From positions 124,001 to 188,000 of the forward strand of contig NZ_JBKQGY010000002.1 in assembly GCF_050487225.1 (NCBI RefSeq): a stretch of DNA of 64,000 bases. The letters are read 5' to 3'. Source of the stretch: Paenalcaligenes sp050487225. Lineage in GTDB: Bacteria > Pseudomonadota > Gammaproteobacteria > Burkholderiales > Burkholderiaceae_B. Shown here piece by piece: positions 17,777-26,409 of the stretch. The notes under the pieces were generated by a model. That model had not been told where the DNA came from and made no database searches. It worked only from the letters and a program-made list of their open reading frames with translations. Within the stretch, counting starts at the first letter, position 1, and every line of letters starts with the position of its first letter. The position numbers and the translations under genes were made by a program.

Positions 17777-18274
17777 ATGACCCTTACTTTACGCTTAGAA
17801 AAACTGGATCGTGACACGTTTGCCCCGTTTGGTGACGTGATTGAGGCTTCTGATCAAGCCCAACACTTTTCCATCAACGAAGGCAACACCGAACGCTATC
17901 ACGACCTAGCCAACATCGAACCCGGCCCTGACGGTAAAGCCATCGTGTCCATTTTCCGTGGCCAACCTCGTACATTACCGTTTACCGTCACCATGATGGA
18001 ACGCCACCCTAAAGGCAGCCAAGCATTTATCCCGCTATCAGGCTTACCTTATCTTGTGGTGGTTGCCGAAGCGGGCCCTACCCCCGAGGTCAAAGACCTA
18101 CGCTTGTTCCTTGCCCAAGGCAATCAAGGTGTGAACTACGCGACTGGCGTATGGCATCACCCTTTGCTGGGCTTAGACGAGGTAGTGGACTTCTTGGTGA
18201 TTGACCGTAAAGGCCCTGGTGATAACTGTGATGTGATCACCTTGGCTGAGCCTGCGCTCATTGCAGCTCCCTAA
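17777..18274 (+). CDS. allA: Ureidoglycolate lyase (AllA)
   Basis: AllA splits (S)-ureidoglycolate into glyoxylate and urea, the final step of allantoin use. The 165-residue cupin-fold protein has FAPFGDVIEA near the N-terminus, MMERHPKGSQAFIPL (metal-site histidine and substrate loop) and GVWHHPLLGLDEVVDFLVIDR, all typical. Length is usual for the family. Its product glyoxylate is the substrate of Gcl encoded 1.3 kb downstream, which links the two gene groups. It is followed by a small tautomerase gene after a strong terminator. Confidence 0.93.
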   Translation: MTLTLRLEKLDRDTFAPFGDVIEASDQAQHFSINEGNTERYHDLANIEPGPDGKAIVSIFRGQPRTLPFTVTMMERHPKGSQAFIPLSGLPYLVVVAEAGPTPEVKDLRLFLAQGNQGVNYATGVWHHPLLGLDEVVDFLVIDRKGPGDNCDVITLAEPALIAAP

Positions 18275-18296
18275 GTAGGCGCTACCGCAGTAAGAT

Positions 18297-18324
18297 AAGG
18301 CATGTGCATTGCACATGCCTTTTT
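18297..18324 (+). terminator. Rho-independent terminator after allA
   Basis: An 11-bp perfect stem (AAGGCATGTGC paired with GCACATGCCTT, loop ATT) is followed by a T run at 18320-18324. It lies 22 bases after the allA stop and before the tautomerase start. Confidence 0.85.
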
Positions 18325-18344
18325 GCGTTCATAGGAAAGCCCTT

Positions 18345-18530
18345 ATGCCTGCCATTACGCTACGCGTACCCGCCGCACTCACTACCGATACTAAGCGCGA
18401 GCTAGCCGAAGCCTACACAGCAGCGGCGTGCCGTGTCTTCAACTGCCCGCCTAAAGCGGTGTATGTACGCATTGAGGAAGTACCACAGCACAACTGGCTG
18501 CAGTCCACCTCGCTGCCCACAAAGCCTTAA
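18345..18530 (+). CDS. Small 4-oxalocrotonate tautomerase-family protein
   Basis: This 61-residue protein begins MPAITLRVP. Removal of Met would expose Pro1, the catalytic base of the 4-OT superfamily, and length and the PPKAVYVRIEEV strand fit that family. The start is set by AGGA about 8 bases upstream of ATG 18345; an earlier in-frame ATG at 18309 lies in the terminator stem and is unlikely. The physiological substrate is unknown. It sits between a terminator and a convergent LysR gene, so it may be read through from allA or have its own weak promoter. Confidence 0.75.
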   Translation: MPAITLRVPAALTTDTKRELAEAYTAAACRVFNCPPKAVYVRIEEVPQHNWLQSTSLPTKP

Positions 18531-18536
18531 AAGCCA

Positions 18537-19460
18537 TTAGCGCATAGGCGGTGCTTCGCCTTCCCAATAGCCTGGCTGGTTGTACACCACACGCAAATAG
18601 TCGATGAAAGCACGCACTTTCGCTGGCAAATAACGCTGTTGCTGATACACCGCTTGAATGTCGTAACTGGGCAAAGAATAGTCATCTAACACGGTGACCA
18701 ACTCGCCACGCTTAAGCTCGGCTTGTATTTCCCACGTAGAACGCCAGCCAATACCCCAGCCTTGTTTCACCCAGCCATACAGCAACTCGCCATCGTTACA
18801 GTCCAAATCACCATCTACGCGTACCGCAAATGGCCTGCCGTCACGCATAAAAGACCAACCACGCTGCTGCCCCCCCTGCAGGTTAAACGCCAAACAATTA
18901 TGCCGTGCTAAGTCTTCAGGCACTCTAGGCATACCATACCGTTCAAAATATTCAGGCGTACCGCACACGACACGACGGTTTGGGAACAATCGCACAGCCA
19001 CATAGTTAGGGTCAGTCACCTCACCAATACGCAAAGCCATGTCATAGCCTTCGCGCACCAAATCCACCACGCTATCCGTAAAGTTAAACGACAGCTTCAA
19101 CTCAGGATAACGCTTGCGAAAGTTAATGACGTGCGGTGCTACATGCTGGCGACCAAATGCCGCCGGAGCGGATACCACCAAGTGCCCTCGCACCACCGTA
19201 CGCTGGGCACTAATGCTGGCCTCTGCCGCATCAAAATCTTTAAGCAACTGGCGGCTCTGCTCTAGAAACTGCTCTCCCAAATCGGTGAGAGTCAGCCCAC
19301 GCGTAGAGCGGTGCATCAAGCGCACACCCAAGCGTTTCTCTAAGGCATCCAACCTACGCCCCATCACCACTGGCGTTACGCCCTCAATGATGGAGGCGGC
19401 GGCAAAACTCCCTTTCTCTGCCACCAAAACAAAACTTCTAATTTCCGTATATCGACTCAT
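18537..19460 (-). CDS. LysR-family transcriptional regulator, divergent from gcl
   Basis: The 307-residue regulator has the N-terminal winged helix (VLVAEKGSFAAAS, then RLDALEKRLGVRLMHR) and an effector-binding domain containing DMALRIGEV and the CNDGELLYGWVKQGWGIG stretch seen in the CrgA/AaeR-like branch. Divergence from gcl over a 115-base gap with several AT-rich dyads suggests it controls the gcl-hyi-glxR operon. A run of seven C on the plus strand (18870-18876) lies inside the gene and encodes Gly-Gly. Confidence 0.88.
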   Translation of the reverse strand: MSRYTEIRSFVLVAEKGSFAAASIIEGVTPVVMGRRLDALEKRLGVRLMHRSTRGLTLTDLGEQFLEQSRQLLKDFDAAEASISAQRTVVRGHLVVSAPAAFGRQHVAPHVINFRKRYPELKLSFNFTDSVVDLVREGYDMALRIGEVTDPNYVAVRLFPNRRVVCGTPEYFERYGMPRVPEDLARHNCLAFNLQGGQQRGWSFMRDGRPFAVRVDGDLDCNDGELLYGWVKQGWGIGWRSTWEIQAELKRGELVTVLDDYSLPSYDIQAVYQQQRYLPAKVRAFIDYLRVVYNQPGYWEGEAPPMR

Positions 19461-19575
19461 TCAATACTCCTAGTATCGGCAGAAGCAATACTATCACCTC
19501 TTTTAAGCGATGACAGCCATACCTATCATAACTAAAACTATCGTTTACACATAGAACCAACAAAAGGAGATAACT

Positions 19576-21351
19576 ATGGCCAGAATGCGTGCCGTTGACG
19601 CCGCCGCCGCCGTTCTGCGTGCAGAAGGCATCAGTACAGTCTTTGGCGTACCAGGCGCCGCCATCAATCCGTTTTATTCTGCAATGAAGAAAAACGGTGG
19701 CTTCGAGCACATTCTGGCTCGACACGTAGAAGGTGCTTCTCACATGGCTGAGGGCTACACACGTGCAGCTCCTGGAAACATTGGTGTATGTATTGGTACG
19801 TCTGGCCCTGCCGGTACCGACATGATTACAGGTTTGTACTCTGCTTCTGCAGACTCCATTCCTATGCTGTGTATTACAGGCCAAGCACCACGTGCTCGTC
19901 TGTACAAAGAAGACTTCCAAGCCGTAGATATTGAATCTATCGCTAAGCCTGTGACCAAGTGGGCAGTGACGGTACGCGAACCTGCTTTGGTACCTTTCGT
20001 GTTCCAACAAGCCTTTCACATCATGCGCTCTGGCCGTCCAGGCCCTGTGCTGATCGACCTGCCTATTGATGTGCAGATGGCTGAAATTGAATTCGATATC
20101 GATACCTACCAGCCATTAGAGGTATACAAACCAGCCGCCACACGCGCTCAAGCCGAAAAAGCGCTAGAGATGCTGAACAGCTCTGATCGTCCCTTGATCG
20201 TAGCCGGTGGCGGTATTATCAATGCCAACGCCAGCGACAAACTGCAAGAGTTTGCTGAACTGACCGGCATCCCTGTTGTTCCTACCTTGATGGGTTGGGG
20301 CACTATTGCTGACGACCACCCACTGATGGCGGGTATGGCTGGCCTGCAAACCTCGCACCGCTACGGTAACGCTACCGTATTGGCGTCCGACTTTGTGATC
20401 GGTATCGGTAACCGTTGGGCTAACCGTCACACAGGCTCGGTAGAGGAATACACCAAAGGCCGCCGCTTCATCCACATTGATATTGAACCTACGCAGATTG
20501 GCCGTGTATTTGGCCCTGATTTCGGTATTGTGTCGGATGCTGGTGCTGCACTGGAACAACTGCTCGCTGTTGCCAAAGAAATGAAGGCAGCCGGCAAACT
20601 CAAAGACCGTTCAGCATGGGCCACCGAGTGCCAAGAGCGCAAAGCCACCATGCAGCGCAAAACACACTTTGATGCGGTACCGATGAAACCGCAACGTGTG
20701 TACGAAGAAATGAACCACGCCTTCGGCCGTGACACCCGCTACGTCACCACCATTGGTTTGTCGCAGATTGCAGCCGCGCAGTTCTTGCACGTGTACGAGC
20801 CACGTCACTGGATCAACTGCGGTCAAGCTGGCCCATTGGGTTGGACTATCCCTGCTGCTCTGGGTACGGTCGCGGCGTTGCCAGGCAAAGAAGTGGTCGC
20901 TATTTCGGGCGATTACGACTTCCAGTTCATGATTGAAGAATTGGCCGTGGGTGCACAATTTGGCCTACCCTATATTCACGTGCTGGTGAACAACGCCTAC
21001 CTAGGCTTGATCCGACAAGCACAGCGCGGCTTTGAGATGGACTACTGCGTGCAGTTGGCCTTCGATAATATCAACGCCCCCGAAACCGAAGGCTACGGCG
21101 TGGACCACGTTGCTGTAGCAGAAGGTTTGGGCGTCAAAGCCATCCGCGTACGCAAACCTGAAGACATCCAACCAGCTTTCGCTCAAGCCCGTGCTTGGAT
21201 GAAAGAGTTCAAAGTACCTGTGGTCATTGAACTGATTCTGGAGCGTGTCACCAATATCGCTATGGGCACTGAGCTGCACAACGTCAACGAATTTGAGGCT
21301 TTGGCTGAATCTTCCGCTGACGCTCCTACCGCTACTCTGCCCATTCAATAA
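19576..21351 (+). CDS. gcl: Glyoxylate carboligase (tartronate-semialdehyde synthase)
   Basis: Gcl joins two glyoxylates into tartronate semialdehyde and CO2 using ThDP and FAD. The 591-residue product is very close to E. coli Gcl by memory: GVPGAAINPFYSAM, ILARHVEGASHM, GTSGPAGTDMITG and the ThDP-Mg motif region beginning ISGDYDFQF. Residue 51 is valine (in RHVEG), the family's special replacement of the usual catalytic glutamate of ThDP enzymes, which supports carboligase rather than acetolactate synthase. AAGGAG precedes ATG 19576. It heads gcl-hyi-glxR with gaps of 24 and 35 bases. Confidence 0.97.
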   Translation: MARMRAVDAAAAVLRAEGISTVFGVPGAAINPFYSAMKKNGGFEHILARHVEGASHMAEGYTRAAPGNIGVCIGTSGPAGTDMITGLYSASADSIPMLCITGQAPRARLYKEDFQAVDIESIAKPVTKWAVTVREPALVPFVFQQAFHIMRSGRPGPVLIDLPIDVQMAEIEFDIDTYQPLEVYKPAATRAQAEKALEMLNSSDRPLIVAGGGIINANASDKLQEFAELTGIPVVPTLMGWGTIADDHPLMAGMAGLQTSHRYGNATVLASDFVIGIGNRWANRHTGSVEEYTKGRRFIHIDIEPTQIGRVFGPDFGIVSDAGAALEQLLAVAKEMKAAGKLKDRSAWATECQERKATMQRKTHFDAVPMKPQRVYEEMNHAFGRDTRYVTTIGLSQIAAAQFLHVYEPRHWINCGQAGPLGWTIPAALGTVAALPGKEVVAISGDYDFQFMIEELAVGAQFGLPYIHVLVNNAYLGLIRQAQRGFEMDYCVQLAFDNINAPETEGYGVDHVAVAEGLGVKAIRVRKPEDIQPAFAQARAWMKEFKVPVVIELILERVTNIAMGTELHNVNEFEALAESSADAPTATLPIQ

Positions 21352-21375
21352 ATACGTTTTACATCGGAGACCCTC

Positions 21376-22155
21376 ATGCCAAAATTTGCTGCCAACCTGA
21401 CTATGCTTTTTAACGAAGTGGACTTCTTAGACCGCTTTCAAGCAGCTGCTCAGGCAGGCTTCAACGCCGTGGAATATTTATTCCCCTACGATTTTGATAA
21501 GCAACAGCTGGCAGACTTGTTGAAACAACATGGCTTGACGCAAGTTCTGCATAACCTGCCCGCAGGTAATTGGGCGGCTGGGGAGCGCGGTATTGCTTGC
21601 TTGCCGGATCGCGTAGACGAGTTCAAAGAGGGCGTAGCCCGTGCCATTGAGTACGCCACTGCACTGAACTGCAAACAAGTGAACTGCTTGGCTGGTTTGG
21701 TTCCTGCAGGTCTGGATAAAGCTGTAGCCCACAAAACCTTTGTGGAAAACTTACGCTACGCCGCTGCAGAGCTGAAAGCCGCCAATATCCGTTTGCTGAT
21801 CGAGCCTATCAACAGCTTTGATATGCCTGGTTTCTTCCTGAACTACACCGCTCAAGCCGCGGCCATTCTGGACGAAGTAGGCTCAGACAACCTGTTTATT
21901 CAGTACGACATCTACCATGCACAGCGCATGGAAGGCGAACTGGCGAACACCATCAAAGCACACCAGTCACGCATCGCCCACATCCAATTGGCAGACAACC
22001 CTGGCCGTAATGAGCCAGGCACAGGGGAAATCAACTACCCCTGGATGTTCCGCTATCTGGATCAAATCGGCTATGACGGCTGGGTAGGTTGCGAATACAA
22101 ACCGGCCGGTGTCACCACCGACGGTTTGGGCTGGATCAAAGCACTGACGAACTAA
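21376..22155 (+). CDS. hyi: Hydroxypyruvate isomerase
   Basis: Hyi interconverts hydroxypyruvate and tartronate semialdehyde. The 259-residue TIM barrel has the AP-endonuclease-2/xylose-isomerase fold; LLIEPINSFDMPGFFL and GWVGCEYKPAG carry the two metal-binding and catalytic glutamates, and QYDIYHAQ and HIQLADNPGR supply other metal ligands. Length is typical (258-260). GGAG precedes ATG 21376. It is second in the glyoxylate operon. Confidence 0.96.
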   Translation: MPKFAANLTMLFNEVDFLDRFQAAAQAGFNAVEYLFPYDFDKQQLADLLKQHGLTQVLHNLPAGNWAAGERGIACLPDRVDEFKEGVARAIEYATALNCKQVNCLAGLVPAGLDKAVAHKTFVENLRYAAAELKAANIRLLIEPINSFDMPGFFLNYTAQAAAILDEVGSDNLFIQYDIYHAQRMEGELANTIKAHQSRIAHIQLADNPGRNEPGTGEINYPWMFRYLDQIGYDGWVGCEYKPAGVTTDGLGWIKALTN

Positions 22156-22190
22156 TCGCACGTACTACAAGAATTTTTAAGGAGAATACT

Positions 22191-23075
22191 ATGGCCAAGA
22201 TTGGTTTTATTGGTTTGGGCATCATGGGTACACCCATGGCTATCAACCTAATCAAAGGTGGACACGAACTGTATACCTACACTCGCGGCACTACCCCTGA
22301 CAGCATTCCTGAAGCTGGTGCTACTGTATGTGCCAACGCTACAGAAGTCGCTCAGAAAGCAGACATCATCATCACCATGGTGCCAGACACCCCACACGTT
22401 GAAGACGTACTGTTTGGTGAAAACGGTGTTGCCGCTGGTTTGAGCGCAGGCAAAATTGTGGTGGACATGAGCTCCATCTCCCCTGTAGCAACCAAAGAGT
22501 TTGCTAAACGCATTACTGAATTGGGCGCTGAGTACCTAGACGCTCCGGTATCTGGCGGTGAAGTAGGTGCTAAAGCTGCATCCTTGACCATCATGGTGGG
22601 CGGTAAACAAGCCACCTTTGATCAGGTAAAACCTCTGTTTGAGCTGATGGGTAAAAACATCACTCTAGTAGGGGGTTACGGCGATGGACAAATCACCAAA
22701 GTTGCCAACCAGATCATCGTTGCGCTGAACATCGAAGCCGTAGGCGAAGCCTTGTTGTTGGCCGCCAAAGCTGGCGCTGATCCAGCCAAAGTTCGTGAAG
22801 CGCTGATGGGGGGGTTTGCTAACTCTCGCGTGCTGGAAGTACACGGCGAGCGCATGGTGAAACGTACTTTTGATCCTGGCTTCCGTATTGAGCTGCACCA
22901 GAAAGACCTGAACTTGGCACTGACCACCGCACGACAGTTGGGCGTGGCCTTGCCAAATACAGCCTCTGCACAAGAGCTGTTCAACACCTGCTCAGCTCAC
23001 GGTGGTGGCGCATGGGATCACTCTGCTATCGTGCGCGCGCTGGAGATCATGGCAAACTACGAAATCGGCCAATAA
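22191..23075 (+). CDS. glxR: 2-hydroxy-3-oxopropionate (tartronate semialdehyde) reductase
   Basis: This 294-residue beta-hydroxyacid dehydrogenase reduces tartronate semialdehyde to D-glycerate with NAD(P)H. FIGLGIMGTPMAINL is the dinucleotide loop, DAPVSGGEVGA the substrate loop, and GQITKVANQ carries the catalytic lysine. I start at ATG 22191 (MAKIGFIG), not the longer frame from 22089, because AAGGAG lies 6 bases upstream and the extension overlaps hyi. A run of seven G at 22807-22813 encodes part of MGGF. A terminator follows at 23098. Confidence 0.95.
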   Translation: MAKIGFIGLGIMGTPMAINLIKGGHELYTYTRGTTPDSIPEAGATVCANATEVAQKADIIITMVPDTPHVEDVLFGENGVAAGLSAGKIVVDMSSISPVATKEFAKRITELGAEYLDAPVSGGEVGAKAASLTIMVGGKQATFDQVKPLFELMGKNITLVGGYGDGQITKVANQIIVALNIEAVGEALLLAAKAGADPAKVREALMGGFANSRVLEVHGERMVKRTFDPGFRIELHQKDLNLALTTARQLGVALPNTASAQELFNTCSAHGGGAWDHSAIVRALEIMANYEIGQ

Positions 23076-23097
23076 TCCCCTACTAGCTGTTTGAGAA

Positions 23098-23122
23098 AGG
23101 TGGGTACAGCACCCGCCTTTTT
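23098..23122 (+). terminator. Rho-independent terminator after glxR
   Basis: Arms AGGTGGGT and ACCCGCCT (one G-U pair) close a 5-base loop and are followed by TTTTT. It separates gcl-hyi-glxR from the glycerate kinase gene, so the latter should have its own promoter in 23123-23196 or rely on read-through. Confidence 0.75.
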
Positions 23123-23196
23123 CATCCCCGCTAGATTTGAATTTATGGTCCTTTACTACTTGTCATATACCTAGCACTAACACAGGAACAAGCCAC

Positions 23197-24459
23197 ATGA
23201 CCACCACACCACGTCACTTACTTGAGAACATGTTTAATGCTGCGGTTCGTGCTGCATTGCCCGAAGCCTGCATTCCACCGTTTCTCCCCGCTGCGCCTAA
23301 AGGCCGAACCATTGTGATTGGCGCCGGCAAAGCGTCAGCAGAAATGGCTAGAGCCCTAGAGCAGCACTGGGTAGGTAAGCTGGAAGGTGTAGTCGTCACG
23401 CGTTATGGCTATGCGGTTCCTTGCGAACACATTCGTATTCTGGAAGCGGCTCACCCCGTTCCCGACGAAGCGGGGCTTAACGCCGCTAACACGCTGCTGG
23501 AAACGGTGAGCAACCTGACCGAAGACGATCTGGTGATTTGCTTGATCTCCGGTGGTGGCTCATCCTTGCTGCCGCTCCCAGGCCCTGGCATTTCGCTGGA
23601 AGACAAACAACACATCAACCGTGAGTTGCTGCGCTCTGGCGCCAACATCACTGAGATGAATTGCGTGCGCCGCCACCTTTCCCAAATCAAGGGAGGGCGT
23701 TTGGCTGCTGCATGCCACCCTGCCCAAGTCGTGAATCTGCTGATTTCAGACGTGCCTGGCGATAATCCTATCGACATCGCCTCAGGCCCTACTGTGCCAG
23801 ACCCTACCACCTGCGAAGAAGCCCTAGAAATCGTACGCCGTTATGGCATCAAACTGCCTGAAGGTGCACGCCGCTATTTAGAGTCCGGTGAAGGCGAAAG
23901 CATCAAAGCCGATGACCCACGACTGGCACGTGTGACTACACACTTGATTGCCACCCCACAACTGGCGCTGCAAGCCGCCGCCAAAGTCGCTCAAGACGCT
24001 GGCGTGACCCCGGTATTGCTAGGCGACAGCATTGAAGGCGAAGCCCGTGATGTAGGTAAAGTCATGGCTGGCATTGCCCTCAGTGTACGTGCCCACAGTC
24101 AACCCGTACCCGCTCCTTGTGTGTTGTTATCTGGCGGTGAAACCACTGTCACGATCAAGGGCTCAGGTCGCGGCGGCCGTAATGTGGAGTTTTTACTTTC
24201 TACCGCTATCGCATTGAATGGTGCCAAAGAGGTCTATGGCCTTGCTGGCGATACCGATGGCGTCGATGGACAAGAGGAAATTGCAGGCGCAGTCTGCACC
24301 CCTGATACACTAGCACGAGCTTGGAAACTTGGAATACGTCCACGCGATAGTTTGGACAACAACGATGGGCACGGTTTTTTTGAAGCGCTTGGCGATTCTG
24401 TGATTACCGGCCCTACCCTGACTAACGTCAACGATTTCCGAGCCATACTAATTCTTTAA
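23197..24459 (+). CDS. ttuD: Glycerate 2-kinase, MOFRL/TtuD family
   Basis: The 420-residue product has the N-terminal DUF4147 domain (TIVIGAGKASAEMA, CLISGGGSSLLPLP, NCVRRHLSQIKGGRLA) and a C-terminal MOFRL domain (LAGDTDGVDGQEEIAGAV). Older databases call this family hydroxypyruvate reductase after TtuD, but characterised members phosphorylate D-glycerate to 2-phosphoglycerate. That fits its place between glxR and pyk. I prefer ATG 23197 (MTTTPRHLLE) with AGGA upstream over an earlier start at 23137 that would add an uncharacteristic leader. Confidence 0.9.
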   Translation: MTTTPRHLLENMFNAAVRAALPEACIPPFLPAAPKGRTIVIGAGKASAEMARALEQHWVGKLEGVVVTRYGYAVPCEHIRILEAAHPVPDEAGLNAANTLLETVSNLTEDDLVICLISGGGSSLLPLPGPGISLEDKQHINRELLRSGANITEMNCVRRHLSQIKGGRLAAACHPAQVVNLLISDVPGDNPIDIASGPTVPDPTTCEEALEIVRRYGIKLPEGARRYLESGEGESIKADDPRLARVTTHLIATPQLALQAAAKVAQDAGVTPVLLGDSIEGEARDVGKVMAGIALSVRAHSQPVPAPCVLLSGGETTVTIKGSGRGGRNVEFLLSTAIALNGAKEVYGLAGDTDGVDGQEEIAGAVCTPDTLARAWKLGIRPRDSLDNNDGHGFFEALGDSVITGPTLTNVNDFRAILIL

Positions 24460-24483
24460 CTTTTGCTAAGAGAGTATCTGTCC

Positions 24484-24879
24484 ATGAAAACCGTTCAACA
24501 ACTGACACTGGATGACCTGAAACGTATTGCTCAGGCCGCTGAACAAAAAGCGCAAGAAAACCAGTGGAAAGTCAGTATCGCTATTTGTGATGCTGGTGGT
24601 CACCTACTTTGGCTGCAACGCCTTGATGGCGCTCCAGTAATGAGTGCCACCATTGCACCTGATAAAGCCCGCGCCAGTGCATTGAGTGGCAAACCCACCA
24701 AAGCATTGGAAGATATGGTCAACGGCGGTCGTGTTGCTGCTTTGGCTATGCCTATCAAACCACTAGAAGGTGCCGAACCCATCATTGTTGATGGCAACGT
24801 CATCGGTGCGGTAGGTGTATCCGGCGTAGCAGCGGCTGACGATGCCCGCATCGCTCTTGCAGGCGTAAACGCCCTGTAA
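24484..24879 (+). CDS. GlcG/HbpS-family protein
   Basis: This 131-residue protein of the GlcG/HbpS family (DUF336/Haem_degrading) has the WKVSIAICDAGGHLLWLQRLDGA opening in pieces and a glycine-rich end, IIVDGNVIGAVGVSGV. Family members recur in glycolate and glyoxylate operons (glcG beside glcDEF) and some bind haem, but no enzyme activity is established for GlcG. ATG 24484 is used; the ribosome site is weak (AGAGAG). It lies 24 bases after the glycerate kinase gene and 20 bases before pyk, so it is part of that operon. Confidence 0.85.
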   Translation: MKTVQQLTLDDLKRIAQAAEQKAQENQWKVSIAICDAGGHLLWLQRLDGAPVMSATIAPDKARASALSGKPTKALEDMVNGGRVAALAMPIKPLEGAEPIIVDGNVIGAVGVSGVAAADDARIALAGVNAL

Positions 24880-24899
24880 TTTTCATCAAAGGATCCATC

Positions 24900-26318
24900 A
24901 TGAGACGTCAACGACGTGCACGCATTCTCGCTACACTAGGGCCAGCCAGTTCTACACCGGAAAAAATCCGTGAACTGTTTGAAGCTGGTGCGGATGTTTT
25001 CCGCTTAAATTTCAGCCACGGTACCCATGAAGATCACGCCGCCCGACTGCGTATCATCCGTGAACTAGAAATGAACAGCGGTCGCACTATCGGCGTCCTG
25101 ATGGATCTACAAGGCCCCAAACTCCGTGTTGGTGCCATGGCAGGCGGCAAAGTTATGCTAGAGAAAGGCCAGAAATTTCGCCTTGATCTGGACACCAGCG
25201 AGGGCGATAGCACTCGTGCTTGCCTGCCTCACCCCGAAATTTTTGCTGCACTGGAAAACGGCACCGACCTCTTATTGGACGATGGCAAACTGCGCTTACG
25301 CGTAGACAGCTTCGGCCCTGACTTCGCCGAAACCACCGTTATGGTGGGTGGCGCCTTGTCGGATCGCAAAGGTGTGAACGTTCCCGGTGTGGTTCTACCC
25401 ATCTCGCCACTGACCGAAAAAGACCTGAAAGATTTGGAATTCGGTTTGTCTTTAGGGGTAGATTGGGTGGCGCTGTCTTTTGTACAACGCCCAAGCGACA
25501 TTGAAGAAGCACGCAAACTGATAGGTAACCGTGCTTGGATTATGTCCAAACTGGAAAAACCGGCTGCGCTAGATCACCTAGATGAGATCATTCGCCTCAG
25601 CGATGGCGTGATGGTTGCTCGTGGCGACTTGGGCGTAGAAGTACCGCCACAGTCTGTGCCAGTACTACAGCGCCGGATCGTGAAAAAAGCGCGTGCGCAT
25701 GGCCGTCCTGTCGTGGTTGCCACGCAGATGCTGGAATCCATGATCACATCGCCTGTACCGACGCGTGCTGAAGCCTCTGACGTTGCCACCGCGATTTATT
25801 CTGGCGCAGATGCCGTCATGCTGTCTGCTGAGTCGGCTTCCGGTCAATTCCCAGAAGCTGCTGTACAAATTATGGACAGCATTATTCAGGAAGTAGAGCA
25901 CGATCCAGAATGGCGTAAAGGTTTGGATGACAACCACAGCAACCCGGATCAAAACACACCAGACGCAATCTGCTGTGCCTTGCGCCGCGTAACAGATATC
26001 TTGTCGCCCGCGACCACCATTGCCTACACCACCAGTGGTTTCAGTGCTCTGCGTGCCAGCCGTGAGCGTCCGCATGCAGCCATCATGGCCTTGACGCCTA
26101 GTCTGCACACGGCACGTCGCTTGGCATTGGCATGGGGTGTACACCCCGTACCCTTTGAGCACGTATCCGATGTTACGCAAATGGTGCACCACGCCACACG
26201 TATCGCTCAACGTTACGAGTTCGCTAAAGTGGGCGATACCGTGGTGATTATTGCCGGCCTACCCTTTGGTCATAGCGGTAGCACTAACTTGCTGCACGTT
26301 GCTACGATTACTGAGTAA
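24900..26318 (+). CDS. pyk: Pyruvate kinase
   Basis: The enzyme moves phosphate from phosphoenolpyruvate to ADP. The 472-residue product has RARILATLGPAS and FRLNFSHG at the N-terminus, the signature region IMSKLEKPAALDHLDEI with the catalytic lysine, MVARGDLGVEVP for Mg binding and ATQMLESM. Being last in the glycerate kinase operon it turns the 2-phosphoglycerate branch into pyruvate (enolase is elsewhere). The genome may hold another pyk for central glycolysis. Operon placement suggests induction with glyoxylate or glycerate use. Confidence 0.95.
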   Translation: MRRQRRARILATLGPASSTPEKIRELFEAGADVFRLNFSHGTHEDHAARLRIIRELEMNSGRTIGVLMDLQGPKLRVGAMAGGKVMLEKGQKFRLDLDTSEGDSTRACLPHPEIFAALENGTDLLLDDGKLRLRVDSFGPDFAETTVMVGGALSDRKGVNVPGVVLPISPLTEKDLKDLEFGLSLGVDWVALSFVQRPSDIEEARKLIGNRAWIMSKLEKPAALDHLDEIIRLSDGVMVARGDLGVEVPPQSVPVLQRRIVKKARAHGRPVVVATQMLESMITSPVPTRAEASDVATAIYSGADAVMLSAESASGQFPEAAVQIMDSIIQEVEHDPEWRKGLDDNHSNPDQNTPDAICCALRRVTDILSPATTIAYTTSGFSALRASRERPHAAIMALTPSLHTARRLALAWGVHPVPFEHVSDVTQMVHHATRIAQRYEFAKVGDTVVIIAGLPFGHSGSTNLLHVATITE

Positions 26319-26344
26319 ATCGCTGTAAGGTTGTACGAAAAATA

Positions 26345-26373
26345 GGGGCTGAGTCACATCAGCCCCATTTTTT
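26345..26373 (+). terminator. Rho-independent terminator after pyk
   Basis: Arms GGGGCTGA and TCAGCCCC are perfectly paired around a six-base loop and are followed by ATTTTTTT. It begins 27 bases after the pyk stop. Confidence 0.9.
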
Positions 26374-26377
26374 GCAC

Positions 26378-26409
26378 AAAAAAAAGCCCGAGATCTGTAG
26401 ATCTCGGGC
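26378..26409 (-). terminator. Strong terminator on the minus strand
   Basis: A perfect 10-bp stem GCCCGAGATC/GATCTCGGGC with loop TGTA has eight consecutive A on its left side in the plus strand, so it is a textbook Rho-independent terminator only for minus-strand transcripts (the candidate small RNA and/or coq7). Confidence 0.9.
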
